A stretch of 64,000 bases of DNA from Marinomonas algicola (GCF_014805825.1 NZ_CP061941.1:2976001-3040000); one strand, 5' to 3'; positions 7,904 to 18,847 are shown, counted from the stretch's first letter. Notes: a model not told the origin generated them from the sequence alone. Numbers and translations: made by a program.

Positions 7904-9961
7904 ATGGCACACACGCAACGCAAAATTTTAGTTACTAGCGCCCTTCCATATGCCAATGGTCCCATTCATTTAGGTCATATGCTAGAACATATTCAAACTG
8001 ATATTTGGGTACGCTTTCAGAAACTAAGAGGCCACTTATGTACGGCGGTTTGTGCGGACGATGCTCACGGCACCGCGATTATGATCAAAGCCAATAATCA
8101 AGGCATTACCTCTGAAGAATTGATTGATGGTGTGCGTAAAGAACACATGGCGGATTTCAACGATTTCTTAATCGGTTACGATAACTACCACACGACCCAT
8201 TCAGAAGAGAATAAAGAGCTGTCTTCTTCTATTTATATGGCCTTGCGCGCCAACGATAAAATTTCCGTTCGTTCTATTGTACAAGCCTACGACCCAGAAA
8301 AAGAAATGTTTCTAGCGGATCGTTTTATCAAGGGAACCTGCCCTAAATGCAAAGCTGAAGATCAGTACGGTGACAATTGTGAAGTCTGTTCAGCCACTTA
8401 CACACCAATGGAAATGATTGATCCTCGCTCAGTGTATTCTGGTGCCACACCGGTTGAAAAAGAATCCGAGCATTATTTCTTTAAATTGCCTGACTTCCAA
8501 GAATTTTTGGCAAAATGGACTCGCAGCGGAACCTTACAAGATCAGGTGGCCAATAAACTGGCGGAATGGCTAGATTCCGGTTTACAGGAATGGGACATTA
8601 GCCGTGATGCACCCTACTTTGGCTTTGAAATACCCGATGCGCCAGGTAAGTATTTTTACGTTTGGCTAGACGCACCCATTGGCTACATGGCCAGCTTCAA
8701 GAACCTGTGTGATCGTACAGAAGGTTTGGAGTTTGATGACTATTGGGGCAAAGATTCAGAAGCCGAGCTGTATCACTTTATCGGTAAAGACATTATTAAC
8801 TTCCATGCGTTATTCTGGCCAGCTATGTTGCACTCGGCGGGTTACCGTACTCCAACCGGCGTAAACGCCCATGGCTACGTGACGGTAAATGGCACTAAGA
8901 TGTCAAAGTCTCGCGGTACTTTCATTATGGCGAGAACCTACTTAAACCATTTAGATCCTCAATATATCCGTTACTACTTTGCGGCAAAATTGAATAACAG
9001 TATTGATGATATCGACTTAAATTTAGAAGATTTTGTACAACGAGTTAACTCAGACGTTGTAGGTAAAATCGTTAACATCGCCAGCCGCACGGCGAGTTTC
9101 ATTAACAAAAAATTCGACAACACGCTCTCGGCGGATGTTGTTGAAATGGACATGATACAAAGCTTTATCGATGCCGGTGACGTAATTGCGCAATTCTTTG
9201 AGCAAAGAGAATACGGTAAAGCCATTCGTGAAATTATGCGTCTTGCTGACATCGCTAATACTTATATTGCTGATCAGGCTCCTTGGGTATTGGCCAAGAA
9301 CGAAGACACTCTTGGTAAAGCGCAAGAAGTCTGTACAGTGGCGTTAAATCTATTCAGTATTTTAATGACCTATCTAAAGCCCGTTATGCCGACGTTAGTG
9401 ACAGACGCCGAAGCTTTCTTAAATAAGGAACTGACGTGGGACAACCGCAGTGAATTACTCTTTGGTACACAGGTGAATAAATTCTCCCCTCTGATGGGGC
9501 GTATCGATGCTAAGCAAATAGAAGCCATGGTTGAAGAATCAAAACAAGCCGTCGCCGACGCCGCAAAGGAAATCGCTGTCGCCGCAGAGGATAAAGCGGA
9601 AGAAGAGACCGAGTTATCAAAAGAGCCGATTAATGAAGAAATCGACTTTGATGCCTTTGCCAAAGTGGATTTACGCGTGGCGTTGATCGCAAAAGCAGAA
9701 CACGTTCCAAAAGCCAATAAATTATTAAAATTAACACTGGATTTAGGTGGCGAAACACGCACTGTTTTTTCTGGCATTAAGTCCGCTTACAAACCGGAAG
9801 ATCTAGAAGGCAAGTTGACCGTTATGGTGGCAAACTTAGCCCCACGTAAAATGAAATTTGGCTTATCTGAAGGCATGGTTTTAGCGGCGGGTCCTGGTGG
9901 TGAAGAAATTTACCTAATGGAGCCACATAGTGGTGCCAAGCCTGGGCAACGAATTATGTAG
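7904..9961 (+). CDS. metG: Methionyl-tRNA synthetase
   Basis: Charges tRNA-Met. 685 residues from ATG 7904, which gives the family start ([19 protein letters not shown]); an in-frame upstream start at 7823 would add 27 unrelated residues. Class I signatures are HLGH (22-25) and KMSKS (332-336). A four-cysteine zinc knuckle has C146, C149, C159 and C162. After the anticodon-binding helical domain there is an Ala/Glu-rich linker and a C-terminal EMAP/tRNA-binding domain from about residue 580 (VDLRVALI, then [10 protein letters not shown]), as in the long dimeric E. coli type. It is followed by a terminator. Confidence 0.98.
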   Translation: MAHTQRKILVTSALPYANGPIHLGHMLEHIQTDIWVRFQKLRGHLCTAVCADDAHGTAIMIKANNQGITSEELIDGVRKEHMADFNDFLIGYDNYHTTHSEENKELSSSIYMALRANDKISVRSIVQAYDPEKEMFLADRFIKGTCPKCKAEDQYGDNCEVCSATYTPMEMIDPRSVYSGATPVEKESEHYFFKLPDFQEFLAKWTRSGTLQDQVANKLAEWLDSGLQEWDISRDAPYFGFEIPDAPGKYFYVWLDAPIGYMASFKNLCDRTEGLEFDDYWGKDSEAELYHFIGKDIINFHALFWPAMLHSAGYRTPTGVNAHGYVTVNGTKMSKSRGTFIMARTYLNHLDPQYIRYYFAAKLNNSIDDIDLNLEDFVQRVNSDVVGKIVNIASRTASFINKKFDNTLSADVVEMDMIQSFIDAGDVIAQFFEQREYGKAIREIMRLADIANTYIADQAPWVLAKNEDTLGKAQEVCTVALNLFSILMTYLKPVMPTLVTDAEAFLNKELTWDNRSELLFGTQVNKFSPLMGRIDAKQIEAMVEESKQAVADAAKEIAVAAEDKAEEETELSKEPINEEIDFDAFAKVDLRVALIAKAEHVPKANKLLKLTLDLGGETRTVFSGIKSAYKPEDLEGKLTVMVANLAPRKMKFGLSEGMVLAAGPGGEEIYLMEPHSGAKPGQRIM

Positions 9962-9980
9962 TACGATGCTTTAAATAGTC

Positions 9981-10019
9981 AAAGGGCCAATCGTACCTCA
10001 TTGCGGCTGGCCCTTTTTA
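9981..10019 (+). terminator. Rho-independent terminator of metG
   Basis: AAAGGGCCA (9981-9989) pairs with TGGCCCTTT (10008-10016), an 18-base loop, followed by TTT and AT; 20 bases after the metG stop. A clean end to metG before the rnf operon. Confidence 0.75.
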
Positions 10020-10255
10020 TGACTCATATTTGGCACTAAATGAAGCGTCTCTCGACTTTATCAATAGTACTTCAAATAATAATAAACAAACCTATTCTTA
10101 TAAGAATAGCCTATTAAATATATTCTAAATAAAACTAAGCAAACTCCTCTTTTAGTTTTATTAGTTATAAGCAGCTTGGTATAGTTACGCAGTACGTATT
10201 ATCCCTTTTACGTGCGCTACTTTTAAACTCATCATATTTTTAAATTGGACGTGAG

Positions 10256-10837
10256 ATGACTGACTATCTCTTAATTTTGGTCAGTACAATATTGGTAAAC
10301 AATTTTGTATTGGTGCAATTTTTAGGCCTTTGCCCTTTTATGGGTGTTTCTAGTAAATTAGAAACCTCTATCGGTATGGCTATGGCGACAACATTCGTTT
10401 TAACCTTGTCGAGCTTATGCAGTTATTTGACCTTCGAATATATTTTGCGTCCATTTGGTCTGGAGTACTTGAAAACCATTTCATTTATTCTTGTGATTGC
10501 CGTTGTTGTGCAATTTACTGAAATGGTCGTCCGCAAAACCAGCCCCTTACTTTATCGAGTTTTGGGGATTTTCTTGCCTTTAATCACCACTAACTGCGCG
10601 GTATTAGGGGTTGCTTTACAAAACACCAGTAAACAACACGGTTTTGTTGATTCCCTTCTTTATGGGTTTGGGGCCGCCGTGGGGTTTGCCTTCGTATTAA
10701 TTTTATTTTCAGCCATGCGTGAGCGAATTAATGTGGCTGATGTGCCAATGGCCTTTCGTGGTTCGGCCATTGGCATGGTCACCGCAGGTTTAATGGCCCT
10801 AGCCTTTATGGGCTTTACTGGTTTAGTGCAGATATAG
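10256..10837 (+). CDS. rnfA: Rnf electron transport complex subunit A
   Basis: 193 residues, six membrane segments, the usual size of RnfA/RsxA/NqrE-like subunits. Characteristic segments are [18 protein letters not shown] near the N-terminus, with the membrane cysteine, and the second inverted half with [14 protein letters not shown], whose Cys pairs with the first one to hold the intramembrane [2Fe-2S] centre in this family. It starts the complete rnfABCDGE operon and is followed 7 bases later by rnfB. The complex couples electron flow between ferredoxin and NAD to Na+ or H+ movement, or reduces SoxR. Confidence 0.97.
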   Translation: MTDYLLILVSTILVNNFVLVQFLGLCPFMGVSSKLETSIGMAMATTFVLTLSSLCSYLTFEYILRPFGLEYLKTISFILVIAVVVQFTEMVVRKTSPLLYRVLGIFLPLITTNCAVLGVALQNTSKQHGFVDSLLYGFGAAVGFAFVLILFSAMRERINVADVPMAFRGSAIGMVTAGLMALAFMGFTGLVQI

Positions 10838-10844
10838 GCCCAAT

Positions 10845-11447
10845 ATGACAACCATACTTATTGCTGTAGGCATTCTGTTAGTTCTTTCGCTTATCTTTGG
10901 CGCCATTCTGGGTTTTGCCAACGTGCGTTTCCACGTTGAAGGCGACCCAATTGTCGATGAAATAGACGCTATCCTGCCACAAACACAGTGTGGTCAATGT
11001 GGTCACCCGGGGTGCCGTCCTTATGCCGAAGCCATTGCTAATGGTGAAGCGATTAACCACTGTCCTCCCGGAGGTCAAGCCACGATTCAGGCGCTGGCCG
11101 ACCTACTTGACGTGGAAGCCATTCCCCTCGATGGAGACCACGGAGAAGAGACAGCCACTCGAGTTGCCGTGATTCGTGAAGAAGAATGCATTGGCTGTAC
11201 TAAGTGCATCCAAGCGTGTCCTGTTGATGCCATTTTAGGGGCCGCAAAACAAATGCACACCGTTATTGCTGACGAATGTACCGGGTGTGATTTATGCATT
11301 GATCCATGCCCTGTCGATTGTATTGATATGGTGGAAGTGGGTGTCACCACAAAAACCTGGTCTTGGGACAAGCCGATCGGACCAATGTCACGCCCTGGAA
11401 GTTTAATCGCTACTGACCGTCAACCTTCAACGGAGGCCAGTCACTAA
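10845..11447 (+). CDS. rnfB: Rnf electron transport complex subunit B (multi Fe-S)
   Basis: 200 residues. One N-terminal membrane helix (about 3-25) is followed by a four-Cys cluster domain with C49, C52, C57 and C73, then two ferredoxin-type [4Fe-4S] motifs, [12 protein letters not shown] (C115, C118, C121, C125) and [12 protein letters not shown] (C145, C148, C151, C155). It is the cytoplasmic electron entry subunit that takes electrons from ferredoxin or a partner and passes them into the membrane. The stop is one base before the rnfC start. Confidence 0.97.
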   Translation: MTTILIAVGILLVLSLIFGAILGFANVRFHVEGDPIVDEIDAILPQTQCGQCGHPGCRPYAEAIANGEAINHCPPGGQATIQALADLLDVEAIPLDGDHGEETATRVAVIREEECIGCTKCIQACPVDAILGAAKQMHTVIADECTGCDLCIDPCPVDCIDMVEVGVTTKTWSWDKPIGPMSRPGSLIATDRQPSTEASH

Positions 11448-11448
11448 A

Positions 11449-13902
11449 ATGCTACCTACCGCACCTATTTTTGACTTTCATGGTGGTATTCACCCTGAAC
11501 AAAATAAAACCCAGTCACTGACCTTACCTTTAGGAAGGCCAAAACTGCCTAAAGAGCTTGTTTTGCCTCTAGGACAACATATTGGTCAAGCATCTAGGCC
11601 GCTTGTCAGTGTTGGCGATAGTGTCTTAAAAGGTCAAACAATCGCCATCAACAATGGCTTTTTGAGCAGTTTTTTGCATGCGCCAACCTCAGGTAAAATC
11701 ATCGCGATTGAAGACAGAGCCATTGCACACCCATCCGGTTTAAGTGACCTTTGCATCATACTTCAACCAGACAATGTGGAAAGATGGTGTGACCTTAGAC
11801 CCATGCCACTTTGGCAGGAGTCCACCAAAACAGATGTGCTTACCTACCTGGCTGAAATGGGGATTGTCGGCATGGGTGGCGCGGGTTTCCCAACTCAGGT
11901 CAAATTACAAGGCGCACAAAAAAACAACCTTGAGTATTTAATTATCAATGCAGCGGAATGTGAACCTTATATTACGGCTGACGATATGCTAATGCGCGAG
12001 AAAACCGCACAACTCGTACAAGGCATCCAAATTCTGCAATTTCTAGCGGAAGCCAACGAAGTACTCATTGGTATTGAAGACAACAAACCACAAGCAATTG
12101 AGCAACTACAGAATGAAATTCGCGCTCGTCACCTTGAAAATCAAATTAAGTTAGCCATTGTCCCAACCAAATACCCTTCTGGCGGTGAAAAACAACTGAT
12201 CCAATTACTTACAGACAGAGAGGTACCAAGTGGTAAACACCCTATTGATATTGGCATTATTTGTCAAAATGTCGGTACCTGTGTCGCGATATACGATGCG
12301 GTTGTGCTTGGTCAACCACTGATTTCACGTATCACCACACTCACTGGCGATGCCTTCTCTCAACCTCAAAATGTTGAGGTTCTTTTGGGCACCCCGATTG
12401 ATCACTTATTAGAATACGCCGACTGTGATGACGCCACATTACAGCGCTTAATTATGGGTGGCCCAATGATGGGCTTTACCTTAGAGAACCCATCGGTTCC
12501 TGTGGTAAAAACCACCAACTGTATTTTAGCGGCCACAGCAAAAGAATTGCCTCAACCAGAGCCAGAGCAAGCTTGTATTCGTTGTGGAATGTGTGAACAG
12601 GTTTGTCCTGCAAGCCTATTACCACAACAGTTATTGTGGTTTACCAAGAGCCAAGAATTTGAAAAGGCAGAGCATTACAATCTGTTTGATTGCATCGAAT
12701 GCGGAGCTTGCTCCTATGTCTGTCCGAGCAGCATTCCATTAGTACAATATTACCGTCACGGCAAAAGTGAGATCCGTGACGCTCGTGAAGCGAACATAAA
12801 ATCCGATCATGCAAAACTGCGCTTTGAAGCACGTAAAGCGCGTCAAGAAGCCGAAGCAGCGGAAAAAGAAGCCAAACGCCTTGCTCGTGCCAAGCCCGCA
12901 CCGAAAAAAGACACCGATAAAAAAGTGGCACCCGCCACACAAACAGAAACGGCGAAACCATCGGCGAATGATGCCAGTAAGAAACTCAAAGTAGACATTG
13001 CCATTGCAAAAGCAAAATTGAAAAAATTAGAAAAAACACTAACAACGGCTCAAGAAGAAGAAAGAACCGAGTCCATCACTCAACTTCAACTTGAGGTGAA
13101 TGAACAAAAGAATACGCTCAGCCAATTAGAAAATGAGTTAAGTACTCTGGCACCAGCTCCGGCCAAAGCGCCAAAAATCACCAATTCTGAAGAAGCGGCC
13201 GTGAAGCAATTAAAAATTGATGCCGCCATTGCGAAAGCCGCCGTGAAGAAAATTGAAAAAGCCATTAAACGAGCACAGGACATTAATGCACCCGAGCTTG
13301 ATGAGCTTAATAAACAACTTCAGACAGCGACTTTACGTGCCACCGATCTGGAGCACTCTTTAGCGACAGCAACAACCGCACTGGAACAAGCTCGCTCGGC
13401 TCAAGATACTTCCGAAAAGACGTCCTCGGCAAACAACGCATCAACAACAGCTGACGATACTCAATTGGCAAGCAAAAAACTTAAAATCGATGTCGCTATC
13501 GCTAATGCGGCGGTTAAAAAAGCCAAGAAAAATATCGAAGCGATGAAAGCCGAAGGCTTAGATGAGGCGAGCATCGATGCATCAGGGTTGCCACAAAAAC
13601 TGACAGAAAGTGAGGCCAAACTTGCTGATCTTCAATCACAACTCGCTCAACTTGCAGAGTCATCAGGAAACAAAGAAACGGCGCCTAAAGAGGGCACAAC
13701 AAACCCTCTTACAGAGCAGATCAAAAAACAAAAGATTGCCGTTGCGTTAGCAAAAGCTCAACTCAGTAAACTTAAGAAAAAATTAGAGAAAGAGCCAGAG
13801 AACGCCGCAGAGATACACATTGCCATCAGTGAGAAGCAAGCCGCTCAAACCGCCGCTGAAACCGAACTGGCTCAACTCCTCAACACGCAAGAGAAAAACT
13901 AA
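11449..13902 (+). CDS. rnfC: Rnf electron transport complex subunit C with long repetitive C-terminal tail
   Basis: 817 residues, longer than the E. coli homologue (about 740). Residues about 15-370 form the NADH/FMN-binding NuoF-like part (GMGGAGFPTQVKL glycine-rich loop, INAAECEPYIT). Two [4Fe-4S] motifs follow: CIRCGMCEQVCP (C376, C379, C382, C386) and CIECGACSYVCP (C415, C418, C421, C425). From about residue 445 the chain becomes Ala/Lys/Glu-rich and predicted helical, with four related segments starting near residues 511, 586, 676 and 759 on a KKLKIDxAIAxAxxKK pattern. The start is directly after rnfB and the stop abuts the rnfD start. The tail is a known variable region of RnfC; its function is unclear. 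Confidence 0.96.
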   Translation: MLPTAPIFDFHGGIHPEQNKTQSLTLPLGRPKLPKELVLPLGQHIGQASRPLVSVGDSVLKGQTIAINNGFLSSFLHAPTSGKIIAIEDRAIAHPSGLSDLCIILQPDNVERWCDLRPMPLWQESTKTDVLTYLAEMGIVGMGGAGFPTQVKLQGAQKNNLEYLIINAAECEPYITADDMLMREKTAQLVQGIQILQFLAEANEVLIGIEDNKPQAIEQLQNEIRARHLENQIKLAIVPTKYPSGGEKQLIQLLTDREVPSGKHPIDIGIICQNVGTCVAIYDAVVLGQPLISRITTLTGDAFSQPQNVEVLLGTPIDHLLEYADCDDATLQRLIMGGPMMGFTLENPSVPVVKTTNCILAATAKELPQPEPEQACIRCGMCEQVCPASLLPQQLLWFTKSQEFEKAEHYNLFDCIECGACSYVCPSSIPLVQYYRHGKSEIRDAREANIKSDHAKLRFEARKARQEAEAAEKEAKRLARAKPAPKKDTDKKVAPATQTETAKPSANDASKKLKVDIAIAKAKLKKLEKTLTTAQEEERTESITQLQLEVNEQKNTLSQLENELSTLAPAPAKAPKITNSEEAAVKQLKIDAAIAKAAVKKIEKAIKRAQDINAPELDELNKQLQTATLRATDLEHSLATATTALEQARSAQDTSEKTSSANNASTTADDTQLASKKLKIDVAIANAAVKKAKKNIEAMKAEGLDEASIDASGLPQKLTESEAKLADLQSQLAQLAESSGNKETAPKEGTTNPLTEQIKKQKIAVALAKAQLSKLKKKLEKEPENAAEIHIAISEKQAAQTAAETELAQLLNTQEKN

Positions 13903-14961
13903 ATGGCACTTTTAAGGATTACCTCTCCTCATTCTCAAAGAGCAGGCCGTAAAACCTCGTGGGTCATGCTCATGGTTATTGCGGCGACTTTACCAGGATT
14001 CGTCGTACAGACCGCCCTTTTTGGTTGGGGGACCTTACTGAATATAGTCATTGCCATTATCGCGGCACTGGTCAGTGAAGCCCTCATTTTAAAAATGCGC
14101 CAACGCGCCATTAACTTCTTTTTAAAAGATTACAGTGCCGTCCTGACAGCCGTTCTGCTCGGCTTGGCTTTACCTCCTAGTGTGCCTTGGTGGTTAACAG
14201 TAACAGCCAGTTCCTTCGCCATTGTATTTGCTAAACAGGTTTATGGAGGCTTAGGCAACAACCCATTTAACCCAGCGATGGTGGGGTATGCGATTGTCTT
14301 AGTTTCTTTCCCCGTGCCAATGACACAATGGCTAGGTTCAGCCGACATCGTCACCGCTCAAGCGACCTTACCTTTTGTTGATTCATTCGCCGCCATTTTT
14401 GCTGGCGTACCCGTGATAGACAGTTACACCATGGCCACGCCTTTGGATGCATTTAAACATAAAGAAGGGTTAATGAGTTCTGAAGCCTTTGCCAGTGTCG
14501 AAGGCTTAAGCACATCCAACCTATCTAACTGGTTCTATGTCAATATGGCGTACCTTGTGGGTGGTCTTGCTTTACTGTATTTTCGAATCATCACATGGCA
14601 CACCCCTGTCGCCCTTTTAGGTGCATTGGCGGTAATGGCCTCGTTGTTTTATATTGTTGATGTCAGTAACGCCGCCACCCCCTATTTCCACCTTACAACG
14701 GGCGCCGCCATGTTTGGTGCCTTTTTTATTGCCACTGACCCTGTATCTTCTTGCACCAGTAATAGAGGCAAACTTTTCTATGGGTGTGGTATCGGCATTT
14801 TAATTTTCATTATTAGGACGTGGGGGGGGTATCCAGATGCCGTCGCATTCGCCGTCTTATTAATGAACTTTGCGGCTCCGTTTATCGATTATTACAGCCA
14901 GCCACGCTCTTATGGCCATAAAAAAGCCAAAAAAGGCCTTAAAATCGGAGACTCAAAATAA
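13903..14961 (+). CDS. rnfD: Rnf electron transport complex subunit D
   Basis: 352 residues, about nine membrane helices; homologous to NqrB. The segment YTMATPLDAFK carries the likely covalent FMN site at Thr179 (ATP context), by analogy with characterised RnfD/NqrB proteins. GGLGNNPFNPAMVGYAIVL and the C-terminal TGAAMFGAFFIATDPVSS are family signatures. The ATG follows the rnfC TAA with no gap and the stop overlaps the rnfG ATG by one base, so translation is coupled along the operon. Confidence 0.97.
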   Translation: MALLRITSPHSQRAGRKTSWVMLMVIAATLPGFVVQTALFGWGTLLNIVIAIIAALVSEALILKMRQRAINFFLKDYSAVLTAVLLGLALPPSVPWWLTVTASSFAIVFAKQVYGGLGNNPFNPAMVGYAIVLVSFPVPMTQWLGSADIVTAQATLPFVDSFAAIFAGVPVIDSYTMATPLDAFKHKEGLMSSEAFASVEGLSTSNLSNWFYVNMAYLVGGLALLYFRIITWHTPVALLGALAVMASLFYIVDVSNAATPYFHLTTGAAMFGAFFIATDPVSSCTSNRGKLFYGCGIGILIFIIRTWGGYPDAVAFAVLLMNFAAPFIDYYSQPRSYGHKKAKKGLKIGDSK

Positions 14962-15575
14962 TGGATATTATTGCTTCTATTCGTCGTAACAGTCTTGGGT
15001 TAGGTATTTTTGCTGTCGTCACGGCTGGTTTTATTGCGGTGACGCAGCAATTCACTAAAGCCACCATCGAAAAAAACATCATTGAAGCGCAGCTGGCCGC
15101 CTTTAGTGAAATTTTACCATCCGACCGCTACAATAATGAGCTATACACCGATGTTATTACCTTAAACGATTCGTTACTGGGCTCAAGCGAGCCGCATCAC
15201 GCCTACCTCGCCCGAATGAACAACGAGGTAACGGCCATTATTTTTGAAACAACGGCGCCTGGGGGTTACAACGGCAATTTAGAGCTTTTGGTCGCTATCG
15301 ATAAAAACAGTATTGTTACAGGTACTCGTATTATCAGCCATAAAGAAACACCGGGATTGGGTGATAAAGTAGATGTAAAAAAATCCCCTTGGGTTCACAG
15401 TTTTGTTGGCACCTTTCTAGGGGAAGATCAGGATAAAAAATGGCAAGTTAAAAAAGATGGTGGTGAGTTTGATCAATTCACCGGCGCAACGATCACCCCC
15501 CGTGCTGTCGTTCGATCGATAAAAAATACGCTCATCTATTTTGAACAAAATAAAGACAGCTTATTAAAACGTTAA
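14961..15575 (+). CDS. rnfG: Rnf electron transport complex subunit G (FMN-binding)
   Basis: 204 residues with one N-terminal membrane anchor (about 10-30) and a periplasmic FMN-binding domain. The flavinylation motif appears as FTGATIT; Thr177 of the GAT is the expected attachment residue by analogy with RnfG/NqrC. The [14 protein letters not shown] and [11 protein letters not shown] segments are typical. Its start codon overlaps the rnfD stop. Maturation would need a flavin transferase (ApbE), which is not encoded in this window. Confidence 0.96.
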   Translation: MDIIASIRRNSLGLGIFAVVTAGFIAVTQQFTKATIEKNIIEAQLAAFSEILPSDRYNNELYTDVITLNDSLLGSSEPHHAYLARMNNEVTAIIFETTAPGGYNGNLELLVAIDKNSIVTGTRIISHKETPGLGDKVDVKKSPWVHSFVGTFLGEDQDKKWQVKKDGGEFDQFTGATITPRAVVRSIKNTLIYFEQNKDSLLKR

Positions 15576-15606
15576 CCATCAAGCTTTAGCCGTTATAGGA
15601 AACAAC

Positions 15607-16362
15607 ATGAGTGATAACAACCTAGTTGATGACACAATAGAAGCAAGCAAAACAGGTACCGATTACGCTGAGATCGTCTATAACGGCATCTGGAAAAACA
15701 ACCCAGCCTTGGTTCAATTATTGGGGCTCTGTCCATTACTGGCCGTAACCAGCACAGTAGTCAATGCCATTGGATTAGGGCTAGCCACTCTGGTGGTATT
15801 AGTCGGATCGAATATGGCGGTTTCATTAATACGCAATTACGTGGCCGATGCCGTCCGGCTACCTGCGTTTGTGATGATCATCGCCTCCTTCACAACCTGT
15901 ATTGAGCTATTAATGCAGGCATACACCTATGAACTTTATCAGATTTTAGGCATTTTCATTCCTCTTATCGTAACCAACTGCGCCATCTTAGGACGTGCAG
16001 ATGCTTTCGCCAGTCGTAATCCTATTCTACCTTCAGCCTTAGATGGATTTATGATGGGACTTGGGTTCATGGCCATTCTAGTGCTTCTGGGAGGAATGCG
16101 AGAATTGGTTGGCCAAGGGACGCTTTTCTCTGATATGTCATTATTATTTGGAGACATGGCTAACCATTGGAAATGGGTCGTTTTCTCAGATTACCACGAT
16201 GTTCTGTTTGCTATTTTACCTCCCGGAGCCTTCATTGGTTTAGGGCTGTTAATTGCCTTAAAAAATTATTGGGATCAAAAAGAAAAAGCACGTATAGAAG
16301 CCAAAAAGGAAAAAACAGCTCCCGGCTCAAAGCGTGTTCGAGTGACAGGCAATGTGGCTTAA
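15607..16362 (+). CDS. rnfE: Rnf electron transport complex subunit E
   Basis: 251 residues, six membrane helices, related to RnfA/NqrD. Signatures are [22 protein letters not shown] and [19 protein letters not shown], which provide the paired intramembrane cysteines, followed by [21 protein letters not shown] strong ribosome-binding site, TAGGAAACAAC, precedes the ATG. The C-terminus has an extra basic, probably cytoplasmic tail. It is the last structural gene of the complex, with nth next in the same direction as in E. coli. Confidence 0.97.
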   Translation: MSDNNLVDDTIEASKTGTDYAEIVYNGIWKNNPALVQLLGLCPLLAVTSTVVNAIGLGLATLVVLVGSNMAVSLIRNYVADAVRLPAFVMIIASFTTCIELLMQAYTYELYQILGIFIPLIVTNCAILGRADAFASRNPILPSALDGFMMGLGFMAILVLLGGMRELVGQGTLFSDMSLLFGDMANHWKWVVFSDYHDVLFAILPPGAFIGLGLLIALKNYWDQKEKARIEAKKEKTAPGSKRVRVTGNVA

Positions 16363-16455
16363 TGACAAGCGTTAAGAGTCAACTAACGCCTCATTAATCA
16401 CATACTATTTAAGAGAAATCACTTCTTTTCATTGAAAGAGCACAAAGGCACAACA

Positions 16456-17091
16456 GTGAATAAGCACAAAAGACATGAGATTTTTAGCCGCTTACGAGCC
16501 GAAAACCCTAACCCTAAAACTGAACTCGAATACAGTTCACCGTTTGAATTGCTTATTGCTGTTTTGCTTTCAGCACAAGCCACCGATGTGAGCGTCAACA
16601 AAGCCACTCGTAAACTCTTTCCGGTAGCAAATACACCCGAAGCCATACTTGCTCTGGGTGTAGATGGGCTAAAAGAATACATCAAGACCATTGGACTCTT
16701 TAATGCAAAAGCCGAAAACACCATCAAAACCTGCCGTTTACTGATCGAAAAACACAACAGTGTGGTTCCCGATAACCGAGAAGCTTTAGAAGCCCTACCC
16801 GGCGTAGGTCGTAAAACAGCGAACGTGGTGTTAAATACCGCCTTTCGTCAAATCGCCATGGCGGTAGACACCCATATTTTTCGCTTCGGTAACCGCACCA
16901 AAGTAGCTCCCGGTAAAGATGTATTAGAAGTCGAAGCCAAGCTATTAAAGTTTGTTCCGAAAGAGTTTTTACTTGACGCCCATCATTGGATGATTTTACA
17001 CGGGCGGTATATTTGCGTTGCCCGCAAGCCTAAATGCGATGCCTGCATTATAGAAGATCTATGCGAGTTTAAAGAAAAAACGTCAACTTAA
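16456..17091 (+). CDS. nth: Endonuclease III (DNA glycosylase/AP lyase)
   Basis: Removes oxidised pyrimidines from DNA and cuts the abasic site. I chose GTG 16456 (AAGG seven bases upstream) because it gives 211 residues starting MNKHKRHEIF, exactly the E. coli length; a TTG at 16432 in the same frame is an alternative. The helix-hairpin-helix LPGVGRKTANVVL contains catalytic Lys120, and Asp138 is in AVDTHIFR. The [4Fe-4S] loop has C187, C194, C197 and C203. Position after rnfE reproduces the conserved rnf-nth linkage; both systems involve Fe-S chemistry and oxidative stress. Confidence 0.97.
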   Translation: MNKHKRHEIFSRLRAENPNPKTELEYSSPFELLIAVLLSAQATDVSVNKATRKLFPVANTPEAILALGVDGLKEYIKTIGLFNAKAENTIKTCRLLIEKHNSVVPDNREALEALPGVGRKTANVVLNTAFRQIAMAVDTHIFRFGNRTKVAPGKDVLEVEAKLLKFVPKEFLLDAHHWMILHGRYICVARKPKCDACIIEDLCEFKEKTST

Positions 17092-17250
17092 GCCGCGCGA
17101 CTTTTTCTAAAACGAAGCAACCTCACACATTAACACCCTATTATTTCGAGTATCATTCAGTACTCAACTTCCAGTGAGAACGGCGCCACTCATTAGATGA
17201 ATGGCTGATATAAATACGGTGTGTCTCGTTAATCGTCTTATGCGATACCA

Positions 17251-18483
17251 TTAGGCTAGCTCAGCGATGTTATCAAACAGGGTTAGTCGACGTTTTTGCT
17301 GCCACATAATCCAACTTCCAAGCAGAACCAGTAAAAAAGCATCGATGGCGATGAGAACAAATACCAGATTCAGAGAATGGGTCAACTCAAAAATATAACC
17401 TGCAATAACATTCCCTAGGGTGCCTCCGAGTCCAAAAGTAACCATGCATATACCATTAATTTGCATTGTTGCTGTGGCTCCGAAAGACTGGCCAACCCAA
17501 CCAGCCACCACACCCCACATTGGAAAATACATCAATCCATAACCAAAGCCAGCCAAGGGAGCAAACAATGCCGCATCGTAAAGGAAGAAAAGAATACAGA
17601 CAAAAAACACACTGAAAATGCTTAATAACGAATACGCATGACTTTTTTTATCCGCTAACTTACCCACTAGAACGCCGGCAAACATACCGCTCACACCTGC
17701 GATAGCCCAAGTATAGCCACCCAAATCCGAAGACAGACCTAAACTATCTAAATACGTATTTAACCAGTTAGAAAATGGCATAGTGGCAAACCCGACTAAA
17801 AAGCAAATTAAACAAGAAAAAAATGCCACTCGGTGATGTCTGATGGTATTCATTAATAAACCAAATGAGAGTGCATTTTGGTTTGGTTCAAGGTTGGAAC
17901 CGGAAACACCTTTATCAAGACGTTCTGTTTTTTCTGACTTTAATTTCACGAGTAGATAACAGGTAAGGCAAACCACGAACACGCCATATAAAGACGCAAA
18001 TAACCAACTGGCTTGCCAACCAACAAGAGGAGCGACCAACAAAATAAGTCCGCCATTTATAGCATACCCCCAGGCTGTGCCACTTGATGCTGTGGCTAAA
18101 TACGTCGAGCGATGCTGTCTCTGAGCATAACGACTTATGATTTCTACTATGGTTCCCCAACTCATTGCGGCACTCGCCGCCAGTATAGTAAGAAGGGCAA
18201 TAATAACGACAGGCTCTTCTATCACAGACAGACTAAATAATAAGGATGAGGTTAAAATTCCTGTCATAATAGACAGTTTTGCCGTCCCTATTCTATGTCC
18301 CACGGCTCCCAGTAAAAGAGCGCCAAGTAAATACGCAATTTGTGTTAACGCACCAACAAGAGCCAGATGCCAGTGACTTATAGCAATAGTTTCGCGCATC
18401 AAGGGGACAAGCGCGGCAAATAAAAATAGGCCGAACCCATGACTTAAGATCTGATTTAAAGCAAAAACGAAAGCCATAAACAT
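17251..18483 (-). CDS. Major facilitator superfamily transporter
   Basis: 410 residues with 12 predicted membrane helices in two halves separated by a soluble loop (about residues 185-210, charged, KLKSEKTERLDKGVSG). The loop between helices 2 and 3 has GAVGHRIGTAK, and the matching loop in the second half has GVLVGKLADKKS, both variants of the MFS GxxxDRxGRR motif. AGGGG lies seven bases before the ATG. The nearest genes are nth (convergent) and a signalling pair (same strand, 364 bases upstream), giving no clue to substrate. It might export or import small organic molecules; I cannot assign a subfamily. Confidence 0.85.
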   Translation of the reverse strand: MFMAFVFALNQILSHGFGLFLFAALVPLMRETIAISHWHLALVGALTQIAYLLGALLLGAVGHRIGTAKLSIMTGILTSSLLFSLSVIEEPVVIIALLTILAASAAMSWGTIVEIISRYAQRQHRSTYLATASSGTAWGYAINGGLILLVAPLVGWQASWLFASLYGVFVVCLTCYLLVKLKSEKTERLDKGVSGSNLEPNQNALSFGLLMNTIRHHRVAFFSCLICFLVGFATMPFSNWLNTYLDSLGLSSDLGGYTWAIAGVSGMFAGVLVGKLADKKSHAYSLLSIFSVFFVCILFFLYDAALFAPLAGFGYGLMYFPMWGVVAGWVGQSFGATATMQINGICMVTFGLGGTLGNVIAGYIFELTHSLNLVFVLIAIDAFLLVLLGSWIMWQQKRRLTLFDNIAELA

Positions 18484-18847
18484 ACAAATACCCCTTACTA
18501 CAAAACAGTCTAGAGTGGGATATTTATGAGTAAAATCAGACTATTTTCTCTTAAATACCCGTGAGAATAAGCTGACATTATTCATTTTTATCGTTTATGC
18601 ATGTCTCAATTCACGACAAATTATGACTTTTTAACGACAGAATTATTTGTATTAACTTTCCATTAAGAAGGGCATTAAAAAGGCGCTAGAGAACACATAA
18701 AGATAACGGTAAAAACACAGTAAAAAGGGCATGTCTAGGATAACAAAAAGACTCATCTACTAGGGAAGGTGCGAATAACATCGCGTAGCAATTTTTATAA
18801 AAATCTATTAAGTATTTTTCAATTCGAAATAGAATAAAGACGTTACG
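18484..18847. other. 364-base gap upstream of the MFS gene
   Basis: AT-rich region between the MFS transporter start and the end of the GGDEF/EAL gene, both on the minus strand. It should hold the MFS promoter. No open frame of note, RNA gene, repeat or convincing terminator was seen. Confidence 0.4.

Noticed and set aside
7725..7910. 61-codon minus-strand frame between apbC and metG
   Set aside because: Overlaps the metG start, has no ribosome-binding site of note and no family likeness.
12641..13283. Several minus-strand frames opposite the RnfC tail
   Set aside because: They arise from the biased Ala/Lys codon pattern of rnfC; no ribosome-binding sites or family likeness.
16368..16389. 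Inverted repeat GCGTTA/TAACGC after rnfE
   Set aside because: Short stem with no T-tract, and nth follows closely as in the conserved rnf-nth unit; not called a terminator.
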